From NCBI GenBank assembly GCA_902605605.1, contig CACLDI010000009.1:1-37104 (forward strand): DNA of 37,104 nucleotides. The letters are read 5' to 3'. The stretch comes from an uncultured Pelagibacteraceae bacterium. Its GTDB lineage: Bacteria; Pseudomonadota; Alphaproteobacteria; Pelagibacterales; Pelagibacteraceae. The notes beneath the pieces were generated by a model that worked only from the letters and a program-made list of their open reading frames with translations, did not search any database and had not been told where the DNA came from. Position numbers and translations under genes: made by a program. Positions 23,749-32,985 of this stretch are shown in pieces; the stretch's first letter is position 1; the number at the start of each line of letters is the position of its first letter.

Positions 23749-25100
23749 TTAAATTTCCAGGTCGTTTTACCATCTTTATCTTCTATTAAAACACCTTTGT
23801 CTAAAAGCTCGTCTCTTATTTTATCAGCTTCTTCATAGTTTTTATCTTTTCTAGCTTTATTTCTTTGCTCAATTTTATCTAAAATTTCAGCTTCATTTAT
23901 TGAAAGTTTATTTTTCTTAAAATCTAACCATTCGATTTCAGTTTCATTCAATAAACCTATAAAATTACATGCAGATGTAAATAATGCTTTGTCAGTGGAA
24001 TTACCTTTTTGTGCTTTCTCATACAGTTTATGAAGGTTAGCAATGTAACCTGGAGTATTTAAATCGTCGTAAAGTGGTTTTAGTATTTCATCATCAACTT
24101 CTTCCTCGTGATAATCAGACGAGTAAACATTATACCATTTACTAATTGTATTTTGACAATCATTTAAAAGTTTATCGTTCCAATCTAATGGTTGTTTGTA
24201 ATGTGCACTCATTAAAGCTAATCTTAATACTTGACCACTTACCTTGTTCCTAAAATCCTTAATTTTTAAAATATTTCCTTGAGATTTAGCCATTTTTTCA
24301 TTCGACATTGTTATGAATGCGTTATGTAACCAGAAATTTGCAAAAACTTTTGTATCATTTGCACATCTTGATTGAGCAATTTCATTTTCATGGTGTGGGA
24401 ACAATAAGTCTATACCACCTCCATGAATATCAAACTCATTTCCAAGAAGTTTTTTTGACATAGCAGAACATTCTAAATGCCAACCAGGTCTTCCTTTGCC
24501 CCAAGGGGACTCCCAAGAAGGCTCATCATCTTTAGAAGGTTTCCATAGAACAAAATCTTGTGAATTTTTTTTGTTATCACTTACTTCAACTCTTGAACCA
24601 GCAATTAATTGATCAAGATTTTTATTTGAAAGTTTTCCATAATCTTTAAATTTATTTACTTCAAAATACACATGCTGATTTTCCTCATAAGCAAATCCTT
24701 TTTTTATTAAATCAGAAATCATTTCAATCATTATATTAATATGCTCTGTCGCTTTGGGTTGATGTGTGGGGATATCGCAATTTAAGTAATCACAATCTTT
24801 ATCAAAACTCTTAATAACAGTACTGGTCAAATCAGAAATTGAAATATTTTTTTCCTTTGATGAATTAATAATTTTATCATCAACATCAGTAATATTTCTA
24901 ACATAAGTAACTTTTGGATATTTTTTTTTAAAAATTTTAAAAAGAATATCGAAAACAACAATAGGTCTTGCATTGCCAATATGAGGGTCGTCGTATACAG
25001 TCGGACCGCAAACATACATCCTAATATTTTTTTCATCTATAGGAACAAACTTTTCTTTTTTGTTACTCAGATTATTAGTTAAAAAAATATCATTACTCAT
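23745..25100 (-). CDS. cysS: Cysteinyl-tRNA synthetase
   Basis: Charges tRNA-Cys. 451 residues: zinc/cysteine-binding C31, the HIGH-type signature H-I-G-N (40-43), the W-H-L-E-C-S-A-M and H-H-E-N-E-I-A-Q blocks, and the K-M-A-K-S variant of KMSKS. The DALR-like C-terminal helical region is short, as in other compact genomes. It follows nadE after a small AT-rich hairpin and overlaps cimA. Confidence 0.97.
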   Translation of the reverse strand: MSNDIFLTNNLSNKKEKFVPIDEKNIRMYVCGPTVYDDPHIGNARPIVVFDILFKIFKKKYPKVTYVRNITDVDDKIINSSKEKNISISDLTSTVIKSFDKDCDYLNCDIPTHQPKATEHINIMIEMISDLIKKGFAYEENQHVYFEVNKFKDYGKLSNKNLDQLIAGSRVEVSDNKKNSQDFVLWKPSKDDEPSWESPWGKGRPGWHLECSAMSKKLLGNEFDIHGGGIDLLFPHHENEIAQSRCANDTKVFANFWLHNAFITMSNEKMAKSQGNILKIKDFRNKVSGQVLRLALMSAHYKQPLDWNDKLLNDCQNTISKWYNVYSSDYHEEEVDDEILKPLYDDLNTPGYIANLHKLYEKAQKGNSTDKALFTSACNFIGLLNETEIEWLDFKKNKLSINEAEILDKIEQRNKARKDKNYEEADKIRDELLDKGVLIEDKDGKTTWKFK

Positions 25101-25115
25101 GATTTTAGGAATATA

Positions 25116-25143
25116 CTTAAAAAATAGATTTGTGAATCTATTT
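25116..25143 (-). terminator. AT-rich hairpin between nadE and cysS
   Basis: A perfect 9-bp inverted repeat (AAATAGATT / AATCTATTT, 25122-25130 and 25135-25143) with a 4-nt loop. On the minus strand it is followed by a short T run. The low GC content of the stem makes it a weak terminator or an attenuator, just after the nadE stop. Confidence 0.45.
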
Positions 25144-25145
25144 GA

Positions 25146-25883
25146 TTAATTTGGAATTATGCATACTGGAATTGGCTCCATTTTATGCATATTTTGTTTT
25201 CTAATAGTTTCGTATTTAGATCGATTCGGAGAATTAGGATTGGCCATAGCCTCTTCTAATTCTTCATATTTTAATCCTAGTTGGCCTTCATCAGTTCTTC
25301 CATCATCCCACAAACCATCAGTTGGTGCAGCTTCAATTATTTCATTATGAATCCCAAGTTCTTTTCCTAGTTCCCAAATTTGAGTTTTATTACAATCTGC
25401 TATTGGTGAAATATCAACTCCACCATCTCCATATTTTGTATAAAATCCTACACCAAAGTCTTCGACTTTATTTCCAGTTCCTACAACAATGCCTTTATTA
25501 GCTGCAGCTACCTGGTAAAGAGTTGTCATTCTTAACCTTGCTCTAGAATTTGCCATTCCATGTTCATTATCAAATTTAGATAAACTGGCACTAAAAGCTA
25601 GAAATAATTCATCTAAATTAATTGTATGCCCTTCAACATTTTTAAAATTTTTTACCAACCATTCTTGATGTTTTAAACTTAAATCATGTTGGTGTGATTT
25701 TTGTTTAATCGGCATGGACAAAACAATTGTTCTTAAACCTGTCATAGCACTTAAAGTACTTGATACTGAGGAATCTATTCCGCCAGAGATACCAATAACT
25801 AAAGACTTAGCCTTAGATGGCATATTATTTGCATAATCCTTAATCCAATTAGAAATAAATTTAACTTTTTCAGATGAATTCAT
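25146..25883 (-). CDS. nadE: NH3-dependent NAD+ synthetase
   Basis: Amidates nicotinic acid adenine dinucleotide to NAD+. 245 residues with the PP-loop S-G-G-I-D-S-S (33-39), G-T-G-N-K-V-E-D, and K-Y-G-D-G-G-V-D-I-S-P-I-A-D-C-x-K-T. There is no nitrilase (glutaminase) domain, so it uses free ammonia. It may also tie to nadK at the other end of the window in NAD(P) synthesis, but the two genes are not linked. Confidence 0.95.
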   Translation of the reverse strand: MNSSEKVKFISNWIKDYANNMPSKAKSLVIGISGGIDSSVSSTLSAMTGLRTIVLSMPIKQKSHQHDLSLKHQEWLVKNFKNVEGHTINLDELFLAFSASLSKFDNEHGMANSRARLRMTTLYQVAAANKGIVVGTGNKVEDFGVGFYTKYGDGGVDISPIADCNKTQIWELGKELGIHNEIIEAAPTDGLWDDGRTDEGQLGLKYEELEEAMANPNSPNRSKYETIRKQNMHKMEPIPVCIIPN

Positions 25884-25921
25884 ATTGTTTAAATATTAAT
25901 TTTTAATGATTTTGCAATGTT

Positions 25922-27301
25922 TTAAGATGCCGCTCTATTTGCGTTTTTTGAATAAGAGCTATTCTTTTTAATCTCATCTGATATCAAAAAAGCTAATTCC
26001 AAAGCCTGATTTGAATTTAATCTTGGGTCACAATGGGTATGATATCTTGACGACAGATCTTGCTCAGATATTTTTTGAGCACCTCCTATGCATTCTGTTA
26101 CATTTTGACCAGTAAGCTCAATATGCAGACCTCCTGCATAGCTTCCTTCACTTTGATGACAAGCAAAAACATCTTTAACTTCTTTTAAAACTCTATTGAA
26201 AGGTCTTGTTTTAAAACCGGTAACTGCTTGAATAGTATTTCCATGACATGGGTCACACGACCAAATAACATTAAGTCCCTCTTTTTTAATTGCTCTAATA
26301 AGTTTTGGTAAATGTTTTGAAACATTATCTGCTCCAAATCTTGAAATTAATGTAATTTTACCTTTCTCATTTATTGGGTTAATTTTATTACATAAATTAA
26401 TTAGATCATCAGCTTTTAATGTTGGTCCACATTTAATACCAATTGGATTTTTTATTCCTCTGCAAAATTCAACATGTCCGCCATCTAATTGTCTAGTTCT
26501 ATCTCCAATCCAAACAAAATGAGCAGAGGTGTCATGATTTTCACCAGTAGTAGAATCTGTTCGTGTCATAGATTCTTCAAAAGGTAATAATAAGGCCTCA
26601 TGTGATGTCCAAAAATTAACAGTATATAATCTGTTGTTAAAATCTGACGTGATTCCACATGCTCTCATAAAAGCTATAGCGTCAGCAATTTTATCCTCAA
26701 GGTCTTTAAATTTTTTAGCTTGTGGACTTTTTTTAATATAATCTAGATTCCACAAATGTACTTTGTTTAAATCTGCAAAACCTCCTTTTGAAAAAGCTCT
26801 TATAAGATTGAGTGTTGCAGCTGACTGAGAATAAGCTTTAAATAATCTTTTTGGATCAGGAATTCTTGCTTTTTCAGTAAATTCCATCCCATTAATGTTA
26901 TCTCCTAGATAACTGGGAAGCTCTACACCATTTTTTGTTTCAACTGGTGAACTTCGAGGTTTTGAAAATTGACCAGCTATTCTTCCAAGTTTCACAACTG
27001 GTAAAGAGGCTGAGTATGTTAAAACTAAGGACATCTGTAACAATAGTTTAAATGTATCCCTTATATTGTCTGGATTGAATTCAGCAAAACTTTCGGCACA
27101 GTCTCCACCTTGAAGAAGAAAAGCTTTTCCATCAGCAACTTCAGCAAGTTGATCTTTTAAATGTCTAGTCTCTTCTGCAAAAACTAATGGTGGGAAAGTT
27201 CCTATCTTATCCAAAACTGTATCCAACTCTTTTTTATCTGGATACTCTGGAATATGTTTAACAGGATATTTCCTCCAACTATTTTTTTTCCAATTTTTCA
27301 T
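25922..27301 (-). CDS. 3-deoxy-7-phosphoheptulonate synthase, class II
   Basis: First step of the shikimate pathway, condensing phosphoenolpyruvate and erythrose 4-phosphate. 459 residues, the length of the class II (plant/actinobacterial-like) DAHP synthases. Family blocks are W-R-K-Y-P near the start, L-L-Q-G-G-D-C-A-E-S-F, T-R-T-D-S-T-T-G, W-I-G-D-R-T-R-Q-L-D-G-G-H-V-E-F-x-R-G, and S-C-D-P-C-H-G-N-T with metal ligands. I use the ATG at 27301; an in-frame TTG two codons earlier is less likely. It lies between glmS and nadE. Confidence 0.95.
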   Translation of the reverse strand: MKNWKKNSWRKYPVKHIPEYPDKKELDTVLDKIGTFPPLVFAEETRHLKDQLAEVADGKAFLLQGGDCAESFAEFNPDNIRDTFKLLLQMSLVLTYSASLPVVKLGRIAGQFSKPRSSPVETKNGVELPSYLGDNINGMEFTEKARIPDPKRLFKAYSQSAATLNLIRAFSKGGFADLNKVHLWNLDYIKKSPQAKKFKDLEDKIADAIAFMRACGITSDFNNRLYTVNFWTSHEALLLPFEESMTRTDSTTGENHDTSAHFVWIGDRTRQLDGGHVEFCRGIKNPIGIKCGPTLKADDLINLCNKINPINEKGKITLISRFGADNVSKHLPKLIRAIKKEGLNVIWSCDPCHGNTIQAVTGFKTRPFNRVLKEVKDVFACHQSEGSYAGGLHIELTGQNVTECIGGAQKISEQDLSSRYHTHCDPRLNSNQALELAFLISDEIKKNSSYSKNANRAAS

Positions 27302-27336
27302 ATGCAACCTGCAGGTGTTTTAGCAGAGTTTAAACT

Positions 27337-29157
27337 TTATTCAACAGTGACAGATTTAGCCAAATTTCTTGGCTTATCAATGTCATATCCTTTTTTAAGT
27401 GCTGAATAATATGCCAATTTTTGAAGTGGGATTGTTAAAAGGAAAGGAAGTAAGTCATCATTTATATTTTCAACTTCAATAGTTTCCCAAATATTTTCAG
27501 AAACAATTTCATCTTTACTTTTGTTGGTTATTAATAAAACTTTTGCCCCTCTTGCTATCACTTCCTGCATATTTGAAATAGTTTTTTTATAATAACTATC
27601 TCTTGGAGCTAACACCACAACTGGCATTCCATCTTCAATCAATGCCAATGGACCGTGCTTCATTTCACCCGCAGGATAACCTTCTGCATGTACATAAGAT
27701 AATTCTTTTAATTTTAAAGCGCCTTCAAGTGCGATTGGATATGATAAACCTCTACCTAAAAACATTGAGCCTTTTGCTTCATTAAAAGTGGAAGATATAG
27801 CTTGTATATCATTATCTATTAATAAAGATTTTTCAATTAAATTTGGTAACTTCTGAAGGTCTTTAATCTTTTCTTTATAAATTTTTTGATTTATTTCATT
27901 CCTCAATGATGCAAGTTTTAAAGCTAAAATATATAAAATTAGTATTTGACCTAAAAAAGCCTTTGTAGATGCAACACCAATTTCTGGACCACAATGAATT
28001 GGTAATACAAAATTTGCATCTCTTGCAATCGAACTTTCAATTATATTTACTACAGCACAAGTTTTCATATTATTTTTGTTACAAAGATCTAGCGCTGCGT
28101 AAGTATCTGCTGTTTCTCCAGATTGAGAAACAAATATATACAGGGTATCTTTTTTAAATCTATTTTTTCTATACCTAAACTCTGATGCAATATCTATAGA
28201 GATATCAAGTTGAGTTAACTCTTCAAACCAATATTTAGCCATTAGACAAGAATGATAAGCGGTGCCACAACCTATTAATGTAATTGAATTTATTTCATTA
28301 ATATTCCAAGGGAAATTATAGATATTAATGTCTGAATTCGTTTTATCTACATACTCTTTTATACCAGTCTTAACTGTTGTTGGTTGCTCCTCAATTTCCT
28401 TTGCCATAAAATGCTTAAAATCTCCTTTGTCATAACTGGATTCATCTGATGAAAGCTCTAGAATTTTTTTATTTATCTTTTTTCCATCTTCATTAAAAAA
28501 AAGAACTTGATCCTTTTTAATTATACAAAATTCACCATCATCAAGATATGTAATTTTATTTGTCATTGATTTTAATGCATAAGAATCTGAACCTAAATAA
28601 TTTTCGCTTGGTCCATAACCTACTGCTAAAGGTGAGCCCCTTCTAGCTCCAACTATTAAATCAGGAATATCTTTAAAAACAATTCCTAAAGCAAAGCTAC
28701 CATGAAGTTGTTTTAATGTTTTTTTAATAGCTTCTTCTAATTCATTGCTTTTTAAGTTCTCTGTAATTAGATGGACTATTACCTCTGTATCGGTTTGAGA
28801 TTTAAATATATGACCTTTAGTTGTTAAATATTTTTTTAATATCGTTGAATTTTCAATGATTCCGTTGTGAACAACAGAAACATTGTGAGATGAGTGTGGG
28901 TGAGCATTAACACTATTAGGTATACCATGTGTAGCCCATCTAACATGACCAATTCCTATATTGCCTTTCAAATTTTTTAAATCAAAGTTCTGTTCAAGAG
29001 TATTTACTCTACCCTCAGATTTTACTTCTTTTATTTCACCTTCAAAAAGAGTTGCAATCCCAGCAGAGTCATAGCCTCTGTATTCAAGCTTTTTTAGAGA
29101 GCTAATAATACTTGCAGAGACAGGTTTGTTACTTGAAATTCCAATTATACCACACAT
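27337..29157 (-). CDS. glmS: Glutamine-fructose-6-phosphate aminotransferase (isomerizing)
   Basis: Makes glucosamine 6-phosphate for cell-wall and LPS precursors. 606 residues. The N-terminal glutaminase domain begins M-C-G-I-I-G-I with the nucleophilic Cys2. R-W-A-T-H-G and H-N-G-I-I-E-N follow, then two SIS domains with S-Q-S-G-E-T-A-D-T and a K-S-V-T-V-E C-terminus. It follows the GlmU acetyltransferase gene by 3 nt, so successive pathway steps are cotranscribed. No glmS ribozyme is expected or seen. Confidence 0.98.
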   Translation of the reverse strand: MCGIIGISSNKPVSASIISSLKKLEYRGYDSAGIATLFEGEIKEVKSEGRVNTLEQNFDLKNLKGNIGIGHVRWATHGIPNSVNAHPHSSHNVSVVHNGIIENSTILKKYLTTKGHIFKSQTDTEVIVHLITENLKSNELEEAIKKTLKQLHGSFALGIVFKDIPDLIVGARRGSPLAVGYGPSENYLGSDSYALKSMTNKITYLDDGEFCIIKKDQVLFFNEDGKKINKKILELSSDESSYDKGDFKHFMAKEIEEQPTTVKTGIKEYVDKTNSDINIYNFPWNINEINSITLIGCGTAYHSCLMAKYWFEELTQLDISIDIASEFRYRKNRFKKDTLYIFVSQSGETADTYAALDLCNKNNMKTCAVVNIIESSIARDANFVLPIHCGPEIGVASTKAFLGQILILYILALKLASLRNEINQKIYKEKIKDLQKLPNLIEKSLLIDNDIQAISSTFNEAKGSMFLGRGLSYPIALEGALKLKELSYVHAEGYPAGEMKHGPLALIEDGMPVVVLAPRDSYYKKTISNMQEVIARGAKVLLITNKSKDEIVSENIWETIEVENINDDLLPFLLTIPLQKLAYYSALKKGYDIDKPRNLAKSVTVE

Positions 29158-29160
29158 AAT

Positions 29161-29781
29161 TTATTTTTTTCTCTTATAATTTTTGATTTCTGTTTGTAAA
29201 GATCTAGTTAGTGCTAAAGATTTTTTAGATACATTCTTTGTGATAACTGAACCTGCTCCAACAATACTTCTATCCTCAATTATGACTGGTGCAACTAATG
29301 AAGAATTTGATCCTATAAATACTTTATCTTTTATTTTTGTTTTACTTTTTTTAACACCATCGTAGTTACAAGTAATGGTACCAGCGCCAACATTTACAGT
29401 TTTACCTATTTCAGTGTCACCAATATAAGATAAATGATTTACCTTTGATTTTTTTCCAACAGTACTTTTTTTTACTTCAACAAAATTACCTATTTTAGAA
29501 CCTTCTTTAAGAATTGTTTCAGGTCTTATACGTGCATAGGGACCTATCTCAACTTTATTTTCAATTTGACATGCCTCTATATGTGAAAAAGATTTAATTT
29601 TAACATTGTTTCCAATTTTTACTTTTGGACCAAAAACAACATAGGGCTCAATGGAAACATTTTTTCCAATTTTTGTATCTTTACAAAAGAAAATTGTTTC
29701 AGGGCCTAACATTTTAACACCTGCTTTTAAAAATTTATTTCTTAACTTAATTTGAACTTTTTGTGAATTTAAAGGTTTCAT
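29161..29781 (-). CDS. Stand-alone GlmU C-terminal domain (glucosamine-1-phosphate N-acetyltransferase)
   Basis: 206 residues matching only the linker helix and left-handed beta-helix of GlmU. Hexapeptide repeats run from about 35 to 190. The acetyltransferase site is intact: A-R-I-R-P with R86, K104/K105, catalytic-type H116 in N-H-L-S-Y, and T-C-N-Y-D-G (137-142). The N-terminal pyrophosphorylase domain of normal GlmU (about 230 residues) is absent. The upstream 69 bp are the divergent gap to gph, so it was not missed through a frameshift. It is expected to acetylate glucosamine 1-phosphate; UTP transfer must come from another protein. It directly precedes glmS. Confidence 0.88.
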   Translation of the reverse strand: MKPLNSQKVQIKLRNKFLKAGVKMLGPETIFFCKDTKIGKNVSIEPYVVFGPKVKIGNNVKIKSFSHIEACQIENKVEIGPYARIRPETILKEGSKIGNFVEVKKSTVGKKSKVNHLSYIGDTEIGKTVNVGAGTITCNYDGVKKSKTKIKDKVFIGSNSSLVAPVIIEDRSIVGAGSVITKNVSKKSLALTRSLQTEIKNYKRKK

Positions 29782-29850
29782 TTAATTTTTGTTTACATTA
29801 AGTATATAACTTAATTAATTCACAAATTATTTCTTTAAAATACTTTTATA

Positions 29851-30534
29851 ATGAAACAAAAATTCACTATTTTATTTGATCTAGATGGTACTCTTGTTGA
29901 TACTGCACCAGATCTAATGCATGCTCATAATCATGTAATGAAAAAATTTGGTTATCCAACTAAATCTACAGAACAAATAAGAAATCTTGTTGGCAAAGGT
30001 GCGGGTGCTATGATTGGCAGATCTATTTGGGGTCAAGCTAAAAAAGAATTTAGTAAAGTGAATGATGAAAAAATTAAAAAAGAAATGGTAAGTGAGTTTG
30101 TAGATTTTTACGGAAAAAATATAATCAATGAAAGTACATTGATTAGTGGAGTTAAAGAGTTTTTGAAATGGTGCAAAGAAGATAATATATCAATGGCTGT
30201 TTGTACCAATAAGCAAGAGCATTTATCCAACGACCTTTTAAAAAAAATTGGAATTTATGATTACTTTGAATATGTTGCTGGTTCAGATACTTTTAATTAT
30301 TGCAAACCAGATCCAAGACATCTAACCTCAGTGGTTGAGATATTAGATGGAGACTTAAAAAAAACAATAATGATTGGTGATAGTGAAACGGATGCAAATG
30401 CTGCAAAAGCAGCAGAAATTCCGATGATTTTATTGGAAGATGGATATACAGAAAAAAATATTGATGAAATTTATCATAATCACTTAATAAAAGACTTTAT
30501 TGGTATTGAAAAAATAATATCAAAATATCTTTAA
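29851..30534 (+). CDS. gph: Phosphoglycolate phosphatase-like HAD hydrolase
   Basis: 227 residues. HAD motif I is D-L-D-G-T-L-V-D-T (D10, D12), motif II is the threonine in V-C-T-N-K, motif III is the lysine in K-P-D-P, and motif IV is G-D-S-E-T-D. A helical cap lies after motif I. This matches phosphoglycolate phosphatase, which removes 2-phosphoglycolate from DNA repair. The gene next to glmU/glmS in many alphaproteobacteria is of this type. Other small phosphate esters cannot be excluded. It is divergent from the GlmU-like gene. Confidence 0.85.
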   Translation: MKQKFTILFDLDGTLVDTAPDLMHAHNHVMKKFGYPTKSTEQIRNLVGKGAGAMIGRSIWGQAKKEFSKVNDEKIKKEMVSEFVDFYGKNIINESTLISGVKEFLKWCKEDNISMAVCTNKQEHLSNDLLKKIGIYDYFEYVAGSDTFNYCKPDPRHLTSVVEILDGDLKKTIMIGDSETDANAAKAAEIPMILLEDGYTEKNIDEIYHNHLIKDFIGIEKIISKYL

Positions 30535-30586
30535 TATTGATTAATTTAATTTAACTATTAAAACAAAATGTCTCAAAGGAGTTATT

Positions 30587-32089
30587 TTGTTATTACATAG
30601 TGTTAAGGTTTATCCATCAAAAATTCATTTACCAAAGAAGAAACAGCTTGCATGGAAAATTGCTGAAATTGCTAGTGATAATGCAAAACTTAACAAGGAC
30701 TCAATTGAAATGGTTATCAATAGAATTATTGATAATGCCTCTGTTGCTGTTGCTTCTTTAAATAGACGACCAGTTATCTCATCAAGAGAAATGGCACTTA
30801 AACATTCAAGGAAAAACGGTGCAACATTGTTTGGAGTAAATTCAAATTTAAAATTTGATTGTGAGTGGGCAGCTTGGTCAAATGGTACTGCTGTTAGAGA
30901 GCTAGATTTTCATGATACTTTTTTAGCAGCTGATTACAGTCATCCAGGTGATAATATTCCACCGATATTAGCTGTTGCACAACAAAATAAAAAAAGTGGT
31001 TTAGATCTTTTAAGAGGAATTATCACAGCATACGAAGTTCAAGTAAACTTAGTCAAAGGTATTTGTTTGCATAAACATAAAGTTGATCATATTGCTCATC
31101 TAGGTCCAAGTGTAGCTGCAGGTCTAGGTTCAATGTTAAAACTAAATACAGAAACAATTTATCAAGCTGTTCAACAAGCTCTCCATACTACTATATCTAC
31201 AAGACAATCTAGAAAAGGAGAAATTTCTAGCTGGAAAGCATATGCCCCTGCTCATGCAGGTAAGCTCGCTATTGAGGCTGTCGACAGAGTTATGCGAGGA
31301 GAAGGAGCACCAAGTCCAATATATGAAGGTGAGGATAGTGTAATAGCAAGAATATTAGACGGTAAAAAAGCAAATTACAAAGTTCCTTTACCAAAAAAAG
31401 GTGAAAGTAAAAAAGCTATACTGGAAACCTATACAAAAGAATATTCTGCCGAATATCAATCCCAGGCATTAATTGATCTTGCAAAAAAATTAAAAATAAA
31501 AATACCAAATTTAAACCTAATTAAAAAAATTGACATTTATACTAGTCACCATACTCACTTTGTGATTGGAACTGGAGCTAATGACCCACAGAAAATGGAA
31601 CCAAATGCGAGTCGAGAAACTCTTGACCACTCAATTATGTATATATTTGCAGTTGCATTAGAAGATGGTGATTGGCACCATGTTAAATCTTATACGAAAT
31701 CTAGAGCAAATAGAAAAAGTACAATTAAAATTTGGAGATCAATAAAAACTTATGAAGATAAGAAATGGACAAAAAAATATCACGACCCTAACCCAAAAAA
31801 TAAGTCATTTGGTGCCAAAGTAGTTATAACTTTAAATAATGGAAAAAAAATCACTGAGCAGCTTGATAGAGCTGATGCGCATCCTTATGGTGCAAGACCG
31901 TTTAAAAGACAAAATTATATTAATAAATTTTTAACCCTTACTGAGGGAATTCTTGATAAAAACGAAAGTAACCGTTTTATAAAGAATGTACAAAATTTAA
32001 AAAATTTAAAATCTGGTCAATTACATAAATTAAATTTAGAAATCAAAAAAAGTAGATTAAAAAGAAATCTAAAAAAAGGAATTTTTTAA
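30587..32089 (+). CDS. prpD: 2-methylcitrate dehydratase (MmgE/PrpD family)
   Basis: Dehydrates 2-methylcitrate in propionyl-CoA oxidation. 500 residues, with S-H-P-G-D-N-I-P near 110, an [13 protein letters not shown] block and a conserved W-K-A-Y-A-P-A-H-A segment. The start is TTG at 30587: a good Shine-Dalgarno site (AAAGGAG, 30575-30581) lies 5 nt upstream. The nearby ATG at 30568 opens only a 10-codon frame ending in TAG. It heads the prpD-prpB-prpC operon, with overlaps of one base between genes. Confidence 0.93.
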   Translation: MLLHSVKVYPSKIHLPKKKQLAWKIAEIASDNAKLNKDSIEMVINRIIDNASVAVASLNRRPVISSREMALKHSRKNGATLFGVNSNLKFDCEWAAWSNGTAVRELDFHDTFLAADYSHPGDNIPPILAVAQQNKKSGLDLLRGIITAYEVQVNLVKGICLHKHKVDHIAHLGPSVAAGLGSMLKLNTETIYQAVQQALHTTISTRQSRKGEISSWKAYAPAHAGKLAIEAVDRVMRGEGAPSPIYEGEDSVIARILDGKKANYKVPLPKKGESKKAILETYTKEYSAEYQSQALIDLAKKLKIKIPNLNLIKKIDIYTSHHTHFVIGTGANDPQKMEPNASRETLDHSIMYIFAVALEDGDWHHVKSYTKSRANRKSTIKIWRSIKTYEDKKWTKKYHDPNPKNKSFGAKVVITLNNGKKITEQLDRADAHPYGARPFKRQNYINKFLTLTEGILDKNESNRFIKNVQNLKNLKSGQLHKLNLEIKKSRLKRNLKKGIF

Positions 32090-32985
32090 TGCATTTCATT
32101 GAAAAAGAGCCAAGCCAAAAAAGAATAGATTTTGATCTAAAACTAAAATCAAATAAGATTTTAAGAGTCCCAGGTGCATACAATCCCTTAACAGCAAAAT
32201 TAATCGAAGAGATAGGTTATGATGCAGTCTATGTTTCTGGAGGAGTAATGGCTAATGATTTAGGTTTTCCTGACATAGGACTTACTACTTTACAAGATGT
32301 AAGTACAAGATCTTACCTGATATCAAGAGTGACAAATCTTCCAACTATTGTTGATATTGATACGGGATTCAAATCTTGCAAAGAAACTATTGAAACTTTT
32401 GAAGAATTTGGAATTACAGGAGTACATTTAGAAGATCAAATAGAAAGAAAAAGATGTGGACATTTAGATAACAAAGAATTGATTTCAACTGACGCAATGG
32501 TAAAAAAAATTAAAGAATGTGTTGCGGCTAAAAAAGATCCAAATTTCAAAATTATTGCTCGATCAGATGCAAAAGGTGTTGAAGGAATTGATAAAATGAT
32601 TGAAAGGTGTAAAGCCTACGTTGATGCAGGTGCAGAAATCATTTTTCCTGAAGCACTCCAAGATGAAAAAGATTTTGAAAAAGTAAGAGAAAAACTTAAA
32701 TGCTATTTGCTGGCTAACATGACTGAATTTGGGAAATCTAAATTGTTTGATTATAAGAAATTAGAAAATATGGGATTTAATATTGTTATTTACCCAGTAA
32801 CTACTCAAAGATTGGCAATGAAAAATGTAGAAGATGGTTTGAGAGACATTTATGCAAATGGACATCAGAATAACATAATAGATAAGATGCAAACTAGAAA
32901 AAGACTATATGAGCTTGTTGATTACGAAAAGTATAATTCATTAGATGAAAAAATTTATAACTTTAGTACGGAAGGACATGAATAA
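32089..32985 (+). CDS. prpB: 2-methylisocitrate lyase
   Basis: Cleaves 2-methylisocitrate to pyruvate and succinate. 298 residues of the isocitrate-lyase superfamily, with V-D-I-D-T-G-F (metal-binding D89/D91), H-L-E-D-Q, and the catalytic-loop K-R-C-G-H (121-125). The KRCGH form and the length are typical of PrpB rather than of full-size isocitrate lyase. Start and stop overlap its neighbours by one base, implying coupled translation within the prp operon. Confidence 0.95.
   Translation: MHFIEKEPSQKRIDFDLKLKSNKILRVPGAYNPLTAKLIEEIGYDAVYVSGGVMANDLGFPDIGLTTLQDVSTRSYLISRVTNLPTIVDIDTGFKSCKETIETFEEFGITGVHLEDQIERKRCGHLDNKELISTDAMVKKIKECVAAKKDPNFKIIARSDAKGVEGIDKMIERCKAYVDAGAEIIFPEALQDEKDFEKVREKLKCYLLANMTEFGKSKLFDYKKLENMGFNIVIYPVTTQRLAMKNVEDGLRDIYANGHQNNIIDKMQTRKRLYELVDYEKYNSLDEKIYNFSTEGHE

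Noticed and set aside
27308-27336. CCTGCAGG palindrome between glmS and the DAHP synthase gene as an operator
   Set aside because: It is short, lies inside an operon, overlaps the ribosome-binding region of the downstream gene, and has no second copy or promoter nearby.
29158-29160. A glmS ribozyme/riboswitch
   Set aside because: There are only 3 bp between the GlmU-like gene and glmS, leaving no leader for such an element.
29843-29850. TATAAT immediately before the gph ATG as a -10 element
   Set aside because: The hexamer abuts the start codon, so transcription would begin inside the gene. In such AT-rich DNA the match is likely to be chance.
30568-30600. ATG at 30568 as the prpD start or as a leader peptide
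   Set aside because: It opens a frame of only ten codons ending in TAG and has no ribosome-binding site, while the TTG at 30587 has a well-spaced AAAGGAG.
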